This document shows positions 1 to 10,155 of a DNA stretch of 64,000 nt, in pieces. The notes under the pieces were generated by a model. The model was not told the origin of the DNA and did not search any database. It saw only the letters and a program-made list of their open reading frames with translations. Positions within the stretch are counted from its first letter, which is position 1. Every line of letters begins with the position of its first letter. Location: positions 58,410,560 to 58,474,559 of the forward strand of contig OY987301.1 in the NCBI GenBank assembly GCA_963920635.1, in the 5' to 3' direction. Source of the DNA: Pseudeuparius sepicola (lineage: Eukaryota > Arthropoda > Insecta > Coleoptera > Anthribidae). Made by a program: the position numbers and the translations under genes.

Positions 1-290
1 TCTCGTAACTTTAGTTTTTTTGTGAATTTCGATAGGAAATGTTCCTTTCGTATTACATTCCGTCTATATCTCTTAAAATCAGTCCTTAGAATAGTGTGTG
101 AAAACAGTTTTTGCGAGATTGATTGGGAAATTATTGAATCAGGGATAACTTCGGAGCATTTGCTGAATTCCGCTGGTTCTACATCGATTCTCTGTTTTCT
201 CGTACCTTTAGTTTTTATGTGATTTCGATAGGAGATATTCTTTTCTTGTTACTTTCCGTGTATTTCTCTTTACCTTTGTAGTACAACAGT
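1..290 (+). repeat. Satellite A forward block 1
   Basis: About one and a half forward monomers, cut by the window edge. It carries the variant CTCGTACCTTTAG in its last partial monomer and ends in junction J1. Near-identical copies lie at 4,644-4,933 and 7,274-7,563. Confidence 0.9.
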
Positions 291-310
291 AGAAATTCAC
301 AAAAACTAAA
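270..310. other. Polarity junction J1 (forward to reverse), first of nine
   Basis: A forward monomer reaching CAACAGT is followed at once by the reverse monomer starting AGAAATTCA. The same breakpoint recurs at about 1,884, 2,896, 4,933, 5,533, 7,563, 9,145 and 10,155, and in the opposite orientation at 11,895. Because one breakpoint is shared by all, the switch arose once and then multiplied with its flanks. Private changes (GTAGTTCAAC at 5,525, GTAGCACAAC at 10,145) show later divergence. Confidence 0.85.
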
Positions 311-933
311 GTTACGAGAAAACAGTGAATCGACGTATAACCAGCGGAATTTAGCAAATACTCCAAAATTATCCCTGATTCAAAAATTTCCCATTCCATT
401 TCGCAAAAACTGTATTCGCACACTGTTCTAAGAACTCATTTAAAGAGAAAGTAACACGGAAAGAACATTTCCTATCGAAATTCACATAAAAACTAGAGTT
501 ACGAGAAAACAGTGAATCGACGTATAACCAGCGGAATTCAGCAAATACTCCGAAATTATCCGTGATTCAATAATTTCCCATCCTATTTCGCAAAAACTGT
601 GTTCACCCACTGTTCTAAGGACTCATTTAAAGAGAAATACCCAGAAAGTAACACGGAAAGAACACTTCGTATCGAAATTCACATAAAAACTAAAGTTACG
701 AGAAAACAGAGAATCGACGAAGAACAAGCGGAATTCAGTAAATACTCCGAAATTTTCCCTGATTCAATAATTTCCCATTCAATTTCGCAAAAACTGTGTT
801 CGCACACTGTTCTGCTACTAAAATTAAGAGAAATACACGGAAAGTAAAACGAAAAGAACATTTCCTATCGAAATTCACATAAAAACTAAAGTTACGAGCA
901 AACAGAGAATCGACGTAGAACCAGCAAATACTC
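291..933 (-). repeat. Satellite A reverse block 1
   Basis: A little over three reverse monomers, from AGAAATTCAC after J1 to CAGCAAATACTC before J2. The last monomer lacks the 10 bp CGGAATTCAG next to the junction, which also removes the EcoRI site; the copy at 7,564-8,206 has the same loss, so the deletion predates that duplication. Confidence 0.9.
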
Positions 934-950
934 TTTTGCTAAATTGGATG
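915..950. other. Polarity junction J2 (reverse to forward), in two reciprocal forms
   Basis: Form one joins reverse CAGCAAATACTC to forward TTTTGCTAAATTGG, at about 933, 3,549, 6,186 and 8,206. Form two is its exact reverse complement, CCAATTTAGCAAAAGAGTAT, at about 2,377, 3,847, 6,484, 9,832 and 11,432, in partly eroded versions. The core AGCAAA-TACTCT-TTTGCT is a 6-bp inverted repeat around a 6-base spacer. Confidence 0.84.
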
Positions 951-1884
951 GGAAATTATTGAATCAGGGATAATTTCGAAGTATTTGCTGAATTCCGCTG
1001 GTTCTACGTCTATTCTCTGTTTTCTCGTAACTTTAGTTTTTATGTGAATTTCGATAGGAAATGTTCTTTTCGTGTTACATTCCGTGTATTCTCTTAATTT
1101 TAGTAGTAGAACAATGTGTGAAAACAGTTTTTGCGAAATTGGTGGGAAATTATTGAGTCACCGATAATTTCGGAGTATTTTCTGAATTCCGCTGGTTCTA
1201 CATTGATTCTCTGCTTCTCGCAGAGAATCGTTCTTTCCGTGTTACTTTCCGGGTATTTCTCTTTAAATGAGTCCTTAGAACAGTGTGCGAACACAGTTTT
1301 TGCGAAATTGAAACGGAAATTATAGAAACAGGGATAATTTCGGTGTATTTGCTAAATTCCGCTGGATATACGTCGATTCACTGTTTTCTCGTAATTTTAG
1401 TTTTTATGTGAATTTCGATGGGAAATGTTCTTTTCTTGTTACTTTCTGTGTATTTCTCTTAAAATGAGCCTTAGAACAGTGTGTGAAAATAGTTAATTTG
1501 AAATTGGATGGGATATTATGGAATCAGGGACAATTTCGAAGTATTTTCTAATTTCCGATGGTTCTACGTCGATTCTCTGTTTCCTCGTAACTTTAGTTTT
1601 TTTGTGAATTTCGATAGGAAATGTTCCTTTCGTATTACATTCCGTCTATATCTCTTAAAATCAGTCTAAGGACTGTTCTAAGGAACAGTGTGTGAAAACA
1701 GTTTTTGCGAATTTGATTGGGAAATTATTGAATCAGGGATAACTTCGGAGCATTTGCTGAATTCCCCTGGTTCTACATCGATTCTCTGTTTTCTCGTACC
1801 TTTAGTTTTTATGTGATTTCGATAGGAGATATTTTTTTCTTGTTACTTTCCGTGTATTTCTCTTAACCTTTGTAGTAGAACAGT
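934..1884 (+). repeat. Satellite A forward block 2, includes a hairpin
   Basis: Nearly five forward monomers. A perfect 10-bp hairpin interrupts the array at 1,205-1,229. A small local duplication, CTAAGGACTGTTCTAAGGAAC, lies around 1,666-1,688. The first 0.7 kb matches 8,207-8,930 at an offset of 7,273. Confidence 0.88.
1205..1229. other. Perfect 10-bp hairpin in satellite A
   Basis: GATTCTCTGC, then TTCTC, then GCAGAGAATC: ten paired bases around a five-base loop. Relative to the normal monomer it replaces the segment between GATTCTCTG and TTCTTTTCGTG. The copy at 8,478-8,502 is identical and sits at the same offset (7,273) as its surroundings, so it was duplicated with them. Confidence 0.85.
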
Positions 1885-2377
1885 AGAAATTCATAAAAAC
1901 TAAAGTTACGAGAAAACCGTGAATCGACATATAACCAGCGGAATTTACTCCGAAATTATACCTGATTCAACAATTTCCCATTCAATTTCGCAAAAACTGT
2001 GTTCACACACTGTTCTAATGACTCATTTAAAGAGAAAGTAACACGGAAAGAACATTTCCTATCGAAATTCACATAAAAACTAAAGTTACCAGAAAACAGT
2101 GTATCGACGTATAACCAGAGGAATTCAGAAAATACTCCGAAATTATCGGTGATTCAATAATTTCCCACCAATTTCGCAAAAACTGTTTTCACACACTGTT
2201 CTACTACTAAAATTAAGAGAAATACACGGAAAGTAACACGAAAAGAACATTTCCTATCGAAATTCACATAAAAACTAAAGTTACGAGAAAACAGAGAATA
2301 GACGTAGAACCAGCGGAATTCAGCAAATACTTCGAAATTATCCCTGATTCAATAATTTCCCATCCAATTTAGCAAAA
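1885..2377 (-). repeat. Satellite A reverse block 2
   Basis: About two and a half reverse monomers between a J1 and the reciprocal form of J2. The stretch 2,011-2,298 has a near-identical copy at 5,067-5,354 (offset 3,056), including the rare variants GTTACCAG and GTGTATCGACG. Confidence 0.88.
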
Positions 2378-2896
2378 GAATATTTCCGCTGGTTCTACGT
2401 CGATTCTCTGTTTGCTCGTAACTTTAGTTTTTATGTGAATTTCGATAGAAAATGTTCCTTTCGTGTTACTTTCTGGGTTTTTCTCTTTAAATGAGTCCTT
2501 AGAACAGTGTGTGAACACAGTTTTTGCGAAATTGGATTGGAAATTATTGAATCACGGATAATTTCAACGTATTTGCTAAATTACTTGTTATACGTCGATT
2601 CACTGTTTTCTCGTAACTTTAGTTTTCATGTGAATTTCGATTTGAAATGTTCTTTCGTTTTACTTTCCGTGTATTTCTCTTAAGTTTAGTAGTAGAACAG
2701 TGTGCGAACACAGTTTTTGCGAAATTGAATGGGAAATTATTGAATCAGAGATAACTTCGGAGCATTTTCTGAATTCCGCTGGTTGTACATCGATTCTCTG
2801 TTTTCTCGTACCTTTAGTTTATATGTGATTTCGATAGGAAATATTCTTTTCGTGTTACTTTCCGTGTATTTCTCTTAACCTTTGTAGTACAACAGT
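2378..2896 (+). repeat. Satellite A forward block 3
   Basis: About two and a half forward monomers. They enter through a shortened reciprocal J2 (GCAAAAGAATATTTCCGCTGG) and leave through J1. From 2,718 on, the sequence is copied at 5,355 (offset 2,637). Confidence 0.88.
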
Positions 2897-3549
2897 AGAA
2901 ATTCATAAAAACTAAAGTTACGAGAAAACAGTGAATCGACGTATAACCAGCGGAATTTAGCAAATATTCCGAAATTATACCTGATTCAACAATTTCCTAT
3001 TCAATTTCTCAAAAACTGTGTTCACACACTGTTCTAAGGACTCATTTAAAGAGAAAGTAACACGGAATGAACATTTCCTATCGAAATTCACATAAAAAGT
3101 AAAGTTACGAGAAAACAGTGAATCGACGTATAACCAGCGGAATTCAGCAAATACTCCGAAATTATCCGTGATTCAATAATTTCCAATCCAATTTCGCAAA
3201 AACTGTGTTCACCCACTGTTCTAAGGACTCATTTAAAGAGAAATACCCAGAAAGTAACACGGAAAGAACATTTCGTATCGAAATTCACATAAAAACTAAA
3301 GTTACGAGAAAACAGAGAATCGACGAAGAACCAGCGGAATTCAGCAAAAACTCCGAAATTGTCCCTGATTCAATAATTTCCCATTCAATTTCGCAAAAAC
3401 TTTATTCGCACACTGTTCTACTACTAAAATTAAGAGAAATAGACGGAAAGTAAAACGAAAAGAACATTTCTTATCGAAATTCACATAAAAACTAAAGTTA
3501 CGAGCAAACAGAGAATCGACGTAGAACCAGCGGAATTCAGCAAATACTC
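2897..3549 (-). repeat. Satellite A reverse block 3
   Basis: A little over three reverse monomers between J1 and J2, copied at 5,534-6,186. The copy shares the rare forms ATAAAAAGTAAAG and ATTTCCAATCCAATTTCG. Confidence 0.9.
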
Positions 3550-3574
3550 TTTTGCTAAATTGGATGGGAAATTA
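3550..3574 (+). repeat. Satellite A 25-bp forward island
   Basis: A very short forward piece (TTTTGCTAAATTGGATGGG plus a few bases) between a J2 and a unique forward-to-reverse switch that continues as AAGAACATTTCC. An identical island sits at 6,187-6,211, so it was duplicated with its surroundings. Confidence 0.82.
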
Positions 3575-3847
3575 AAGAACATTTCCAATCGAAATTAACA
3601 TAAAAACTAAAGTTATGATAAAACAGAGAATCGACGTATAACAAGCGGAATTTAGCAAATACTCCGAAATTATCCCTGAATCAATAATTTCCCATTCAAT
3701 TTCGCAAAAACTGTGTTCGCACACTGTTCTACTACTAAAATTAACTAAAGTTACGAGAAAACAGAGAATAGACGTAGAACCAGCGGAATTCAGCAAATAC
3801 TTCGAAATTATCCCTGATTCAATAATTTCCCATCCAATTTAGCAAAG
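3575..3847 (-). repeat. Satellite A reverse block 4
   Basis: About 1.4 reverse monomers. An internal deletion at about 3,740-3,750 joins CTACTACTAAAATTAA directly to CTAAAGTTACGAG, removing roughly 55-60 bp. Copied at 6,212-6,484. Confidence 0.85.
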
Positions 3848-4933
3848 GAGTATTTTCTCGTAACTTTAGTTAATTTTAGTAGTAGAACAGTGTGCGAACA
3901 CAGTTTTTGCGAAATTGGATGGGAAATTATTGAATCACGGATAATTTCGGAGTATTTGCTGAATTCCTCTGGTTATACGTCGATTCACTGTTTTCTCGTA
4001 ACTTTAGTTTTTATGTGAATTTCGATAGGAAATGTGTTAGTTTCCGGGTAATTCTTTTTAAATGAGTCCTTAGAACAGTGTGCGAACACAGTTTTTGCGA
4101 AATTGAATGGGAAATTGTTGAAACAGGGATAATTGTGTATTTCTCTTAAAATGGCCTTAGAACAGTGTGTGAAAATAGTTAATTTGAAATTGGATGATTA
4201 TTGAATCAGGGACAATTTCGAAGTATTTGCTGAATTCCGCTACGTCGATTCTCTGTTTTCTCTAGTTTTTTTGTGAATTTGGATAGGAAATGTTCCTTTC
4301 GTATTACATTCCGTATATATCTCTTAAAATTAGTCCTTAGAACAGTGTGTGAAAACAGTTTTTGCGAAATTGATTGTGAAATTATTGTATCAGGGATAAC
4401 TTCGGAGCATTTGCTGAATTCCGCTGGTTGTACATCGATTCTCTGTTTTCTCGTACCTTTAGTTTATATGTGATTTCGATAGGAAATATTCTTTTCGTGT
4501 TACTTTCTGTGTATTTCTCTTAAAATGAGCCTTAGAACAGTGTGTGAAAATAGTTAATTTGAAATTGGATGGGAAATTATGGAATCAGGGACAATTTCGA
4601 AGTATTTTCTAATTTCCGATGGTTCTACGTCGATTCTCTGTTTTCTCGTAACTTTAGTTTTTTTGTGAATTTCGATAGGAAATGTTCCTTTCGTATTACA
4701 TTCCGTCTATATCTCTTAAAATCAGTCCTTAGAATAGTGTGTGAAAACAGTTTTTGCGAGATTGATTGGGAAATTATTGAATCAGGGATAACTTCGGAGC
4801 ATTTGCTGAATTCCGCTGGTTCTACGTCGATTCTCTGTTTTCTCGTACCTTTAGTTTTTATGTGATTTCGATAGGAGATATTCTTTTCTTGTTACTTTCC
4901 GTGTATTTCTCTTTACCTTTGTAGTACAACAGT
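3848..4933 (+). repeat. Satellite A forward block 4
   Basis: About five and a half forward monomers, several of them shortened: near 3,870 ACTTTAGTT is fused to AATTTTAGTAGTAG, and near 4,195 and 4,258 short pieces are missing. Copied at 6,485-7,563 with a further 7-bp loss at about 7,013-7,019 that shifts the offset from 2,637 to 2,630. Confidence 0.88.
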
Positions 4934-5354
4934 AGAAATTCACAAAAACTAAAGTTACGAGAAAACAGTGAATCGACGTATAACCAGCGGAATTTAGCAA
5001 ATACTCCAAAATTATCCCTGATTCAAAAATTTCCCATTCCATTTCGCAAAAACTGTATTCGCACACTGTTCTAAGAACTCATTTAAAGAGAAAGTAACAC
5101 GGAAAGAACATTTCCTATCGAAATTCACATAAAAACTAAAGTTACCAGAAAACAGTGTATCGACGTATAACCAGAGGAATTCAGAAAATACTCCGAAATT
5201 ATCGGTGATTCAATAATTTCCCACCAATTTCGCAAAAACTGTTTTCACACACTGTTCTACTACTAAAATTAAGAGAAATACACGGAAAGTAACACGAAAA
5301 GAACATTTCCTATCGAAATTCACATAAAAACTAAAGTTACGAGAAAACAGAGAA
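4934..5354 (-). repeat. Satellite A reverse block 5
   Basis: About two reverse monomers. The left part equals 291-450; from 5,067 it equals 2,011-2,298. It stops abruptly in AGAGAATA, fused to a forward monomer; see the deletion feature at 5,350-5,360. Confidence 0.87.
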
Positions 5355-5360
5355 TATTGA
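5350..5360. other. Breakpoint of a 419-bp length difference between A-II copies
   Basis: AGAGAATA is followed by TTGAATTGAATGGG. In the other copy these two ends lie 419 bp apart (2,298 and 2,718), with a reciprocal J2 between them. The simplest reading is a deletion in this copy; an insertion in the other cannot be excluded. Confidence 0.8.
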
Positions 5361-5533
5361 ATTGAATGGGAAATTATTGAATCAGAGATAACTTCGGAGC
5401 ATTTGCTGAATTCCGCTGGTTGTACATCGATTCTCTGTTTTCTCGTACCTTTAGTTTATATGTGATTTCGATAGGAAATATTCTTTTCGTGTTACTTTCC
5501 GTGTATTTCTCTTAACCTTTGTAGTTCAACAGT
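5355..5533 (+). repeat. Satellite A forward block 5
   Basis: Slightly less than one forward monomer, equal to 2,718-2,896, ending in J1 with the variant GTAGTTCAACAG. Confidence 0.87.
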
Positions 5534-6186
5534 AGAAATTCATAAAAACTAAAGTTACGAGAAAACAGTGAATCGACGTATAACCAGCGGAATTTAGCAA
5601 ATATTCCGAAATTATACCTGATTCAACAATTTCCTATTCAATTTCTCAAAAACTGTGTTCACACACTGTTCTAAGGACTCATTTAAAGAGAAAGTAACAC
5701 GGAATGAACATTTCCTATCGAAATTCACATAAAAAGTAAAGTTACGAGAAAACAGTGAATCGACGTATAACCAGCGGAATTCAGCAAATACTCCGAAATT
5801 ATCCGTGATTCAATAATTTCCAATCCAATTTCGCAAAAACTGTGTTCACCCACTGTTCTAAGGACTCATTTAAAGAGAAATACCCAGAAAGTAACACGGA
5901 AAGAACATTTCGTATCGAAATTCACATAAAAACTAAAGTTACGAGAAAACAGAGAATCGACGAAGAACCAGCGGAATTCAGCAAATACTCCGAAATTGTC
6001 CCTGATTCAATAATTTCCCATTCAATTTCGCAAAAACTTTATTCGCACACTGTTCTACTACTAAAATTAAGAGAAATAGACGGAAAGTAAAACGAAAAGA
6101 ACATTTCTTATCGAAATTCACATAAAAACTAAAGTTACGAGCAAACAGAGAATCGACGTAGAACCAGCGGAATTCAGCAAATACTC
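5534..6186 (-). repeat. Satellite A reverse block 6
   Basis: Second copy of 2,897-3,549. It differs at only scattered bases, for example CAAATACTCCG where the first copy has CAAAAACTCCG. Confidence 0.9.
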
Positions 6187-6211
6187 TTTTGCTAAATTGG
6201 ATGGGAAATTA
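6187..6211 (+). repeat. Satellite A 25-bp forward island, second copy
   Basis: Same island as at 3,550-3,574, with the same flanking switches on both sides. Confidence 0.82.
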
Positions 6212-6484
6212 AAGAACATTTCCAATCGAAATTAACATAAAAACTAAAGTTATGATAAAACAGAGAATCGACGTATAACAAGCGAAATTTAGCAAATACT
6301 CCGAAATTATCCCTGAATCAATAATTTCCCATTCAATTTCGCAAAAACTGTGTTCGCACACTGTTCTACTACTAAAATTAACTAAAGTTACGAGAAAACA
6401 GAGAATAGACGTAGAACCAGCGGAATTCAGCAAATACTTCGAAATTATCCCTGATTCAATAATTTCCCATCCAATTTAGCAAAG
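6212..6484 (-). repeat. Satellite A reverse block 7
   Basis: Second copy of 3,575-3,847, including its internal deletion. Base changes are few, for example AGCGAAATTTAG against AGCGGAATTTAG. Confidence 0.86.
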
Positions 6485-7563
6485 GAGTATTTTCTCGTAA
6501 CTTTAGTTAATTTTAGTAGTAGAACAGTGTGCGAACACAGTTTTTGCGAAATTGGATGGGAAATTATTGAATCACGGATAATTTCGGAGTATTTGCTGAA
6601 TTCCTCTGGTTATACGTCGATTCACTGTTTTCTCGTAACTTTAGTTTTTATGTGAATTTCGATAGGAAATGTGTTAGTTTCCGGGTAATTCTTTTTAAAT
6701 GAGTAATTAGAACAGTGTGCGAACACAGTTTTTGCGAAATTGAATGGGAAATTGTTGAAACAGGGATAATTGTGTATTTCTCTTAAAATGGCCTTAGAAC
6801 AGTGTGTGAAAATAGTTAATTTGAAATTGGATGATTATTGAATCAGGGACAATTTCGAAGTATTTGCTGAATTCCGCTACGTCGATTCTCTGTTTTCTCT
6901 AGCTTTTTTGTGAATTTCGATAGGAAATGTTCCTTTCGTATTACATTCCGTATATATCTCTTAAAATTAGTCCTTAGAACAGTGTGTGAAAACAGTTTTT
7001 GCGAAATTGATTGTGATTATCAGGGATAACTTCGGAGCATTTGCTGAATTCCGCTGGTTGTACATCGATTCTCTGTTTTATCGTACCTTTAGTTTATATG
7101 TGATTTCGATAGGAAATATTCTTTTCGTGTTACTTTCTGTGTATTTCTCTTAAAATGAGCCTTAGAACAGTGTGTGAAAATAGTTAATTTGAAATTGGAT
7201 GGGAAATTATGGAATCAGGGACAATTTCGAAGTATTTTCTAATTTCCGATGGTTCTACGTCGATTCTCTGTTTTCTCGTAACTTTAGTTTTTTTGTGAAT
7301 TTCGATAGGAAATGTTCCTTTCGTATTACATTACGTCTATATCTCTTAAAATCAGTCCTTAGAACAGTGTGTGAAAACAGTTTTTGCGAAATTGATTGGG
7401 AAATTATTGAATCAGGGATAACTTCGGAGCATTTGCTGAATTCCGCTGGTTCTACATCGATTCTCTGTTTTCTCGTACCTTTAGTTTTTATGTGATTTCG
7501 ATAGGAGATATTCTTTTCTTGTTACTTTCCGTGTATTTCTCTTTACCTTTGTAGTACAACAGT
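6485..7563 (+). repeat. Satellite A forward block 6
   Basis: Second copy of 3,848-4,933. Towards the right end (from 7,274) it also equals the first 290 bases of the window, so this block is the meeting point of two overlapping higher-order copies. Confidence 0.88.
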
Positions 7564-8206
7564 AGAAATTCACAAAAACTAAAGTTACGAGAAAACAGTG
7601 AATCGACGTATAACCAGCGGAATTTAGCAAATACTCCAAAATTATCCCTGATTCAAAAATTTCCCATTCCATTTCGCTAAAACTGTATTCGCACACTGTT
7701 CTAAGAACTCATTTAAAGAGAAAGTAACACGGAAAGAACATTTCCTATCGAAATTCACATAAAAACTAGAGTTACGAGAAAACAGTGAATCGACGTATAA
7801 CCAGCGGAATTCAGCAAATACTCCGAAATTATCCGTGATTCAATAATTTCCCATCCTATTTCGCAAAAACTGTGTTCACCCACTGTTCTAAGGACTCATT
7901 TAAAGAGAAATACCCAGAAAGTAACACGGAAAGAACATTTCGTATCGAAATTCACATAAAAACTAAAGTTACGAGAAAACAGAGAATCGGCGAAGAACCA
8001 GCGGAATTTTGTAAATACTCCGAAATTTTCCCTGATTCAATAATTTCCCATTCAATTTCGCAAAAACTGTGTTCGCACACTGTTCTGCTACTAAAATTAA
8101 GAGAAATACACGGAAAGTAAAACGAAAAGAACATTTCCTATCGAAATTCACATAAAAACTAAAGTTACGAGCAAACAGAGAATCGACGTAGAACCAGCAA
8201 ATACTC
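7564..8206 (-). repeat. Satellite A reverse block 8
   Basis: Copy of 291-933 at offset 7,273, with the same 10-bp loss before J2. One private change, GAATCGGCGAAG, lies near 7,984. Confidence 0.9.
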
Positions 8207-9145
8207 TTTTGCTAAATTGGATGGGAAATTATTGAATCAGGGATAATTTCGAAGTATTTGCTGAATTCCGCTGGTTCTACGTCTATTCTCTGTTTTCTCG
8301 TAACTTTAGTTTTTATGTGAATTTCGATAGGAAATGTTCTTTTCGTGTTACTTTCCGTGTATTCTCTTAATTTTAGTAGTAGAACAATGTGTGAAAACAG
8401 TTTTTGCGAAATTGGTGGGAAATTATTGAGTCACCGATAATTTCGGAGTATTTTCTGAATTCCGCTGGTTCTACATTGATTCTCTGCTTCTCGCAGAGAA
8501 TCGTTCTTTCCGTGTTACTTTCCGGGTATTTCTCTTTAAATGAGTCCTTAGAACAGTGTGCGAACACAGTTTTTGCGAAATTGAAACGGAAATTATAGAA
8601 ACAGGGATAATTTCGGTGTATTTGCTAAATTCCGCTGGATATACGTCGATTCACTGTTTTCTCGTAATTTTAGTTTTTATGTGAATTTCGATGGGAAATG
8701 TTCTTTTCTTGTTACTTTCTGTGTATTTCTCTTAAAATGAGCCTTAGAACAGTGTGTGAAAATAGTTAATTTGAAATTGGATGGGAAATTATGGAATCAG
8801 GGACAATTTCGAAGTATTTTCTAATTTCCGATGGTTCTACGTCGGTTCTCTGTTTTCTCGTAACTTTAGTTTTTTTGTGAATTTCGATAGGAAATGTTCC
8901 TTTCGTATTACATTCCGTCTATATCTCTTAAAATCAGTCCTTAGAACAGTGAGTGAAAACAGTTTTTGCGAAATTGATTGGGAAATTATTGAATCAGGGA
9001 TAACTTCGGAGCATTTGCTGAATTCCGCTGGTTCTACATCGATTCTCTGTTTTCTCGTTCCTTTAGTTTTTATATGATTTCGATAGGAGATATTCTTTTC
9101 TTGTTACTTTCCGTGTATTTCTCTTTACCTTTGTAGTACAACAGT
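8207..9145 (+). repeat. Satellite A forward block 7
   Basis: About 4.8 forward monomers. It copies 934-1,660, including the hairpin (8,478-8,502), and then keeps matching 1,690-1,884 after a small offset change. It ends in J1. Confidence 0.88.
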
Positions 9146-9832
9146 AGAAATTCATAAAAACTAAAGTTACGAGAAAACAGTGAATCGACGTATAACCAGC
9201 GGAATTTAGCAAATACTCCGAAATTATACCTGATTCAACAATTTCCCATTCAATTTCGCAAAAACTGTGTTCGCACACTGTTCTACTACAAAAATTAAGA
9301 GAAATACACGGAAAGTAACACGAAAAGAACATTTCCTATCGAAATTCACATAAAAAGTAAAGTTACGAGAAAACAGTGAATCGACGTATAACAAGCAATT
9401 TAGCAAATACGCCGAAATTATCCGTGATTCAATAATTTCCCATCCAATTTCGCAAAAACTGTGTTCACACACTGTTCTAAGGACTCATTTAAAGAGAAAT
9501 ACCCAGAAAGTAACACGGAAAGAACATTTTACGACAAAAACATGAATCGACGTATAACCAGAGGAATTCAGAAAATACTCCGAAATTATCCGTGTTTCGA
9601 TAATTTCCCGTGCAATTTCGCAAAAACTGTTTTCACACACTGTTCGAAGGACTCATTTTAGGAGATATACAGAGAAAGTAACACGAAAAGAACATTTCCT
9701 ATCGAAATTCACATAAAAACTAAAGTTACGAGAAAACAGAGAATAGACGTAGAACCAGCGGAATTCAGCAGATACTTCGAAATTATCCCTGATTCAATAA
9801 TTACCCATCCAATTTAGCAATAGAGTATTTGC
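9146..9832 (-). repeat. Satellite A reverse block 9
   Basis: About three and a half reverse monomers. It contains the unusual stretch ACATTTTACGACAAAAACATG (about 9,524-9,544), found otherwise only at about 11,197-11,217; the block 9,461-9,830 is the partner of 11,134-11,430. Confidence 0.87.
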
Positions 9833-10155
9833 TGAATTCCGCTGGTTCTACGTCGATTCTCTGTTTGCTCGTAACTTTAGTTTTTATATGAATTTCGATA
9901 GGAAATGTTCCTTTCGTATTACATTCCGTCTATATCTCTTAAAATTAGTCCTTAGAACAGTGTGTAAAAACAGTTTTGCGAAATTGATTGTGAAATTATT
10001 GAATCAGGGATAACTTCGGAGCATTTGCTGAATTCCGCTGGTTGTACATCGATTCTCTGTTTTCTCGTACCTTTAGTTTATATGTGATTTCGATAGGAAA
10101 TATTCTTTTCGTGTTACTTTCCGTGTATTTCTCTTAACCTTTGTAGCACAACAGT
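9833..10155 (+). repeat. Satellite A forward block 8
   Basis: About 1.6 forward monomers between the reciprocal J2 and J1. The variant CAGTTTTGCG (one T fewer) near 9,970 matches, on the opposite strand, the CGCAAAACTG at about 12,072. Confidence 0.86.

Larger units (their letters stand above)
1..1660. repeat. Higher-order copy A-I, partner of 7,274-8,930
   Basis: Both strand blocks, the J1 and J2 junctions, the 10-bp deletion and the hairpin correspond at a constant offset of 7,273. The differences I could see are single bases. The first ~450 bp are present a third time at 4,644-5,093 (offset 4,643). Confidence 0.87.
2011..4500. repeat. Higher-order copy A-II, partner of 5,067-7,130
   Basis: Offset 3,056 for 2,011-2,298, then 2,637 from 2,718 to about 4,380, then 2,630. 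All polarity switches inside, including the 25-bp forward island, are present in both copies. Confidence 0.87.

Noticed and set aside
150..170. CENP-B box in satellite A or B
   Set aside because: Only the TTCG-four bases-A half is present. The required CGGG is replaced by TGCT in A and TCAA in B.
4569..4865. 98-codon open frame (also at 7,199-7,495 and 8,781-9,077), the longest in the window
   Set aside because: It is satellite A read through one and a half monomers. The same peptide fragments appear on both strands and in many copies, with no start context, domain or conservation beyond the repeat.
9063..9332. 89-codon minus-strand frame with Cys/Glu-rich words such as CEHSFCEIEWEI
   Set aside because: The Cys/His pattern resembles a small zinc-binding motif, but it is simply the translation of the CACAGTTTTTGCGAAATTG box and is present wherever the monomer is in frame.
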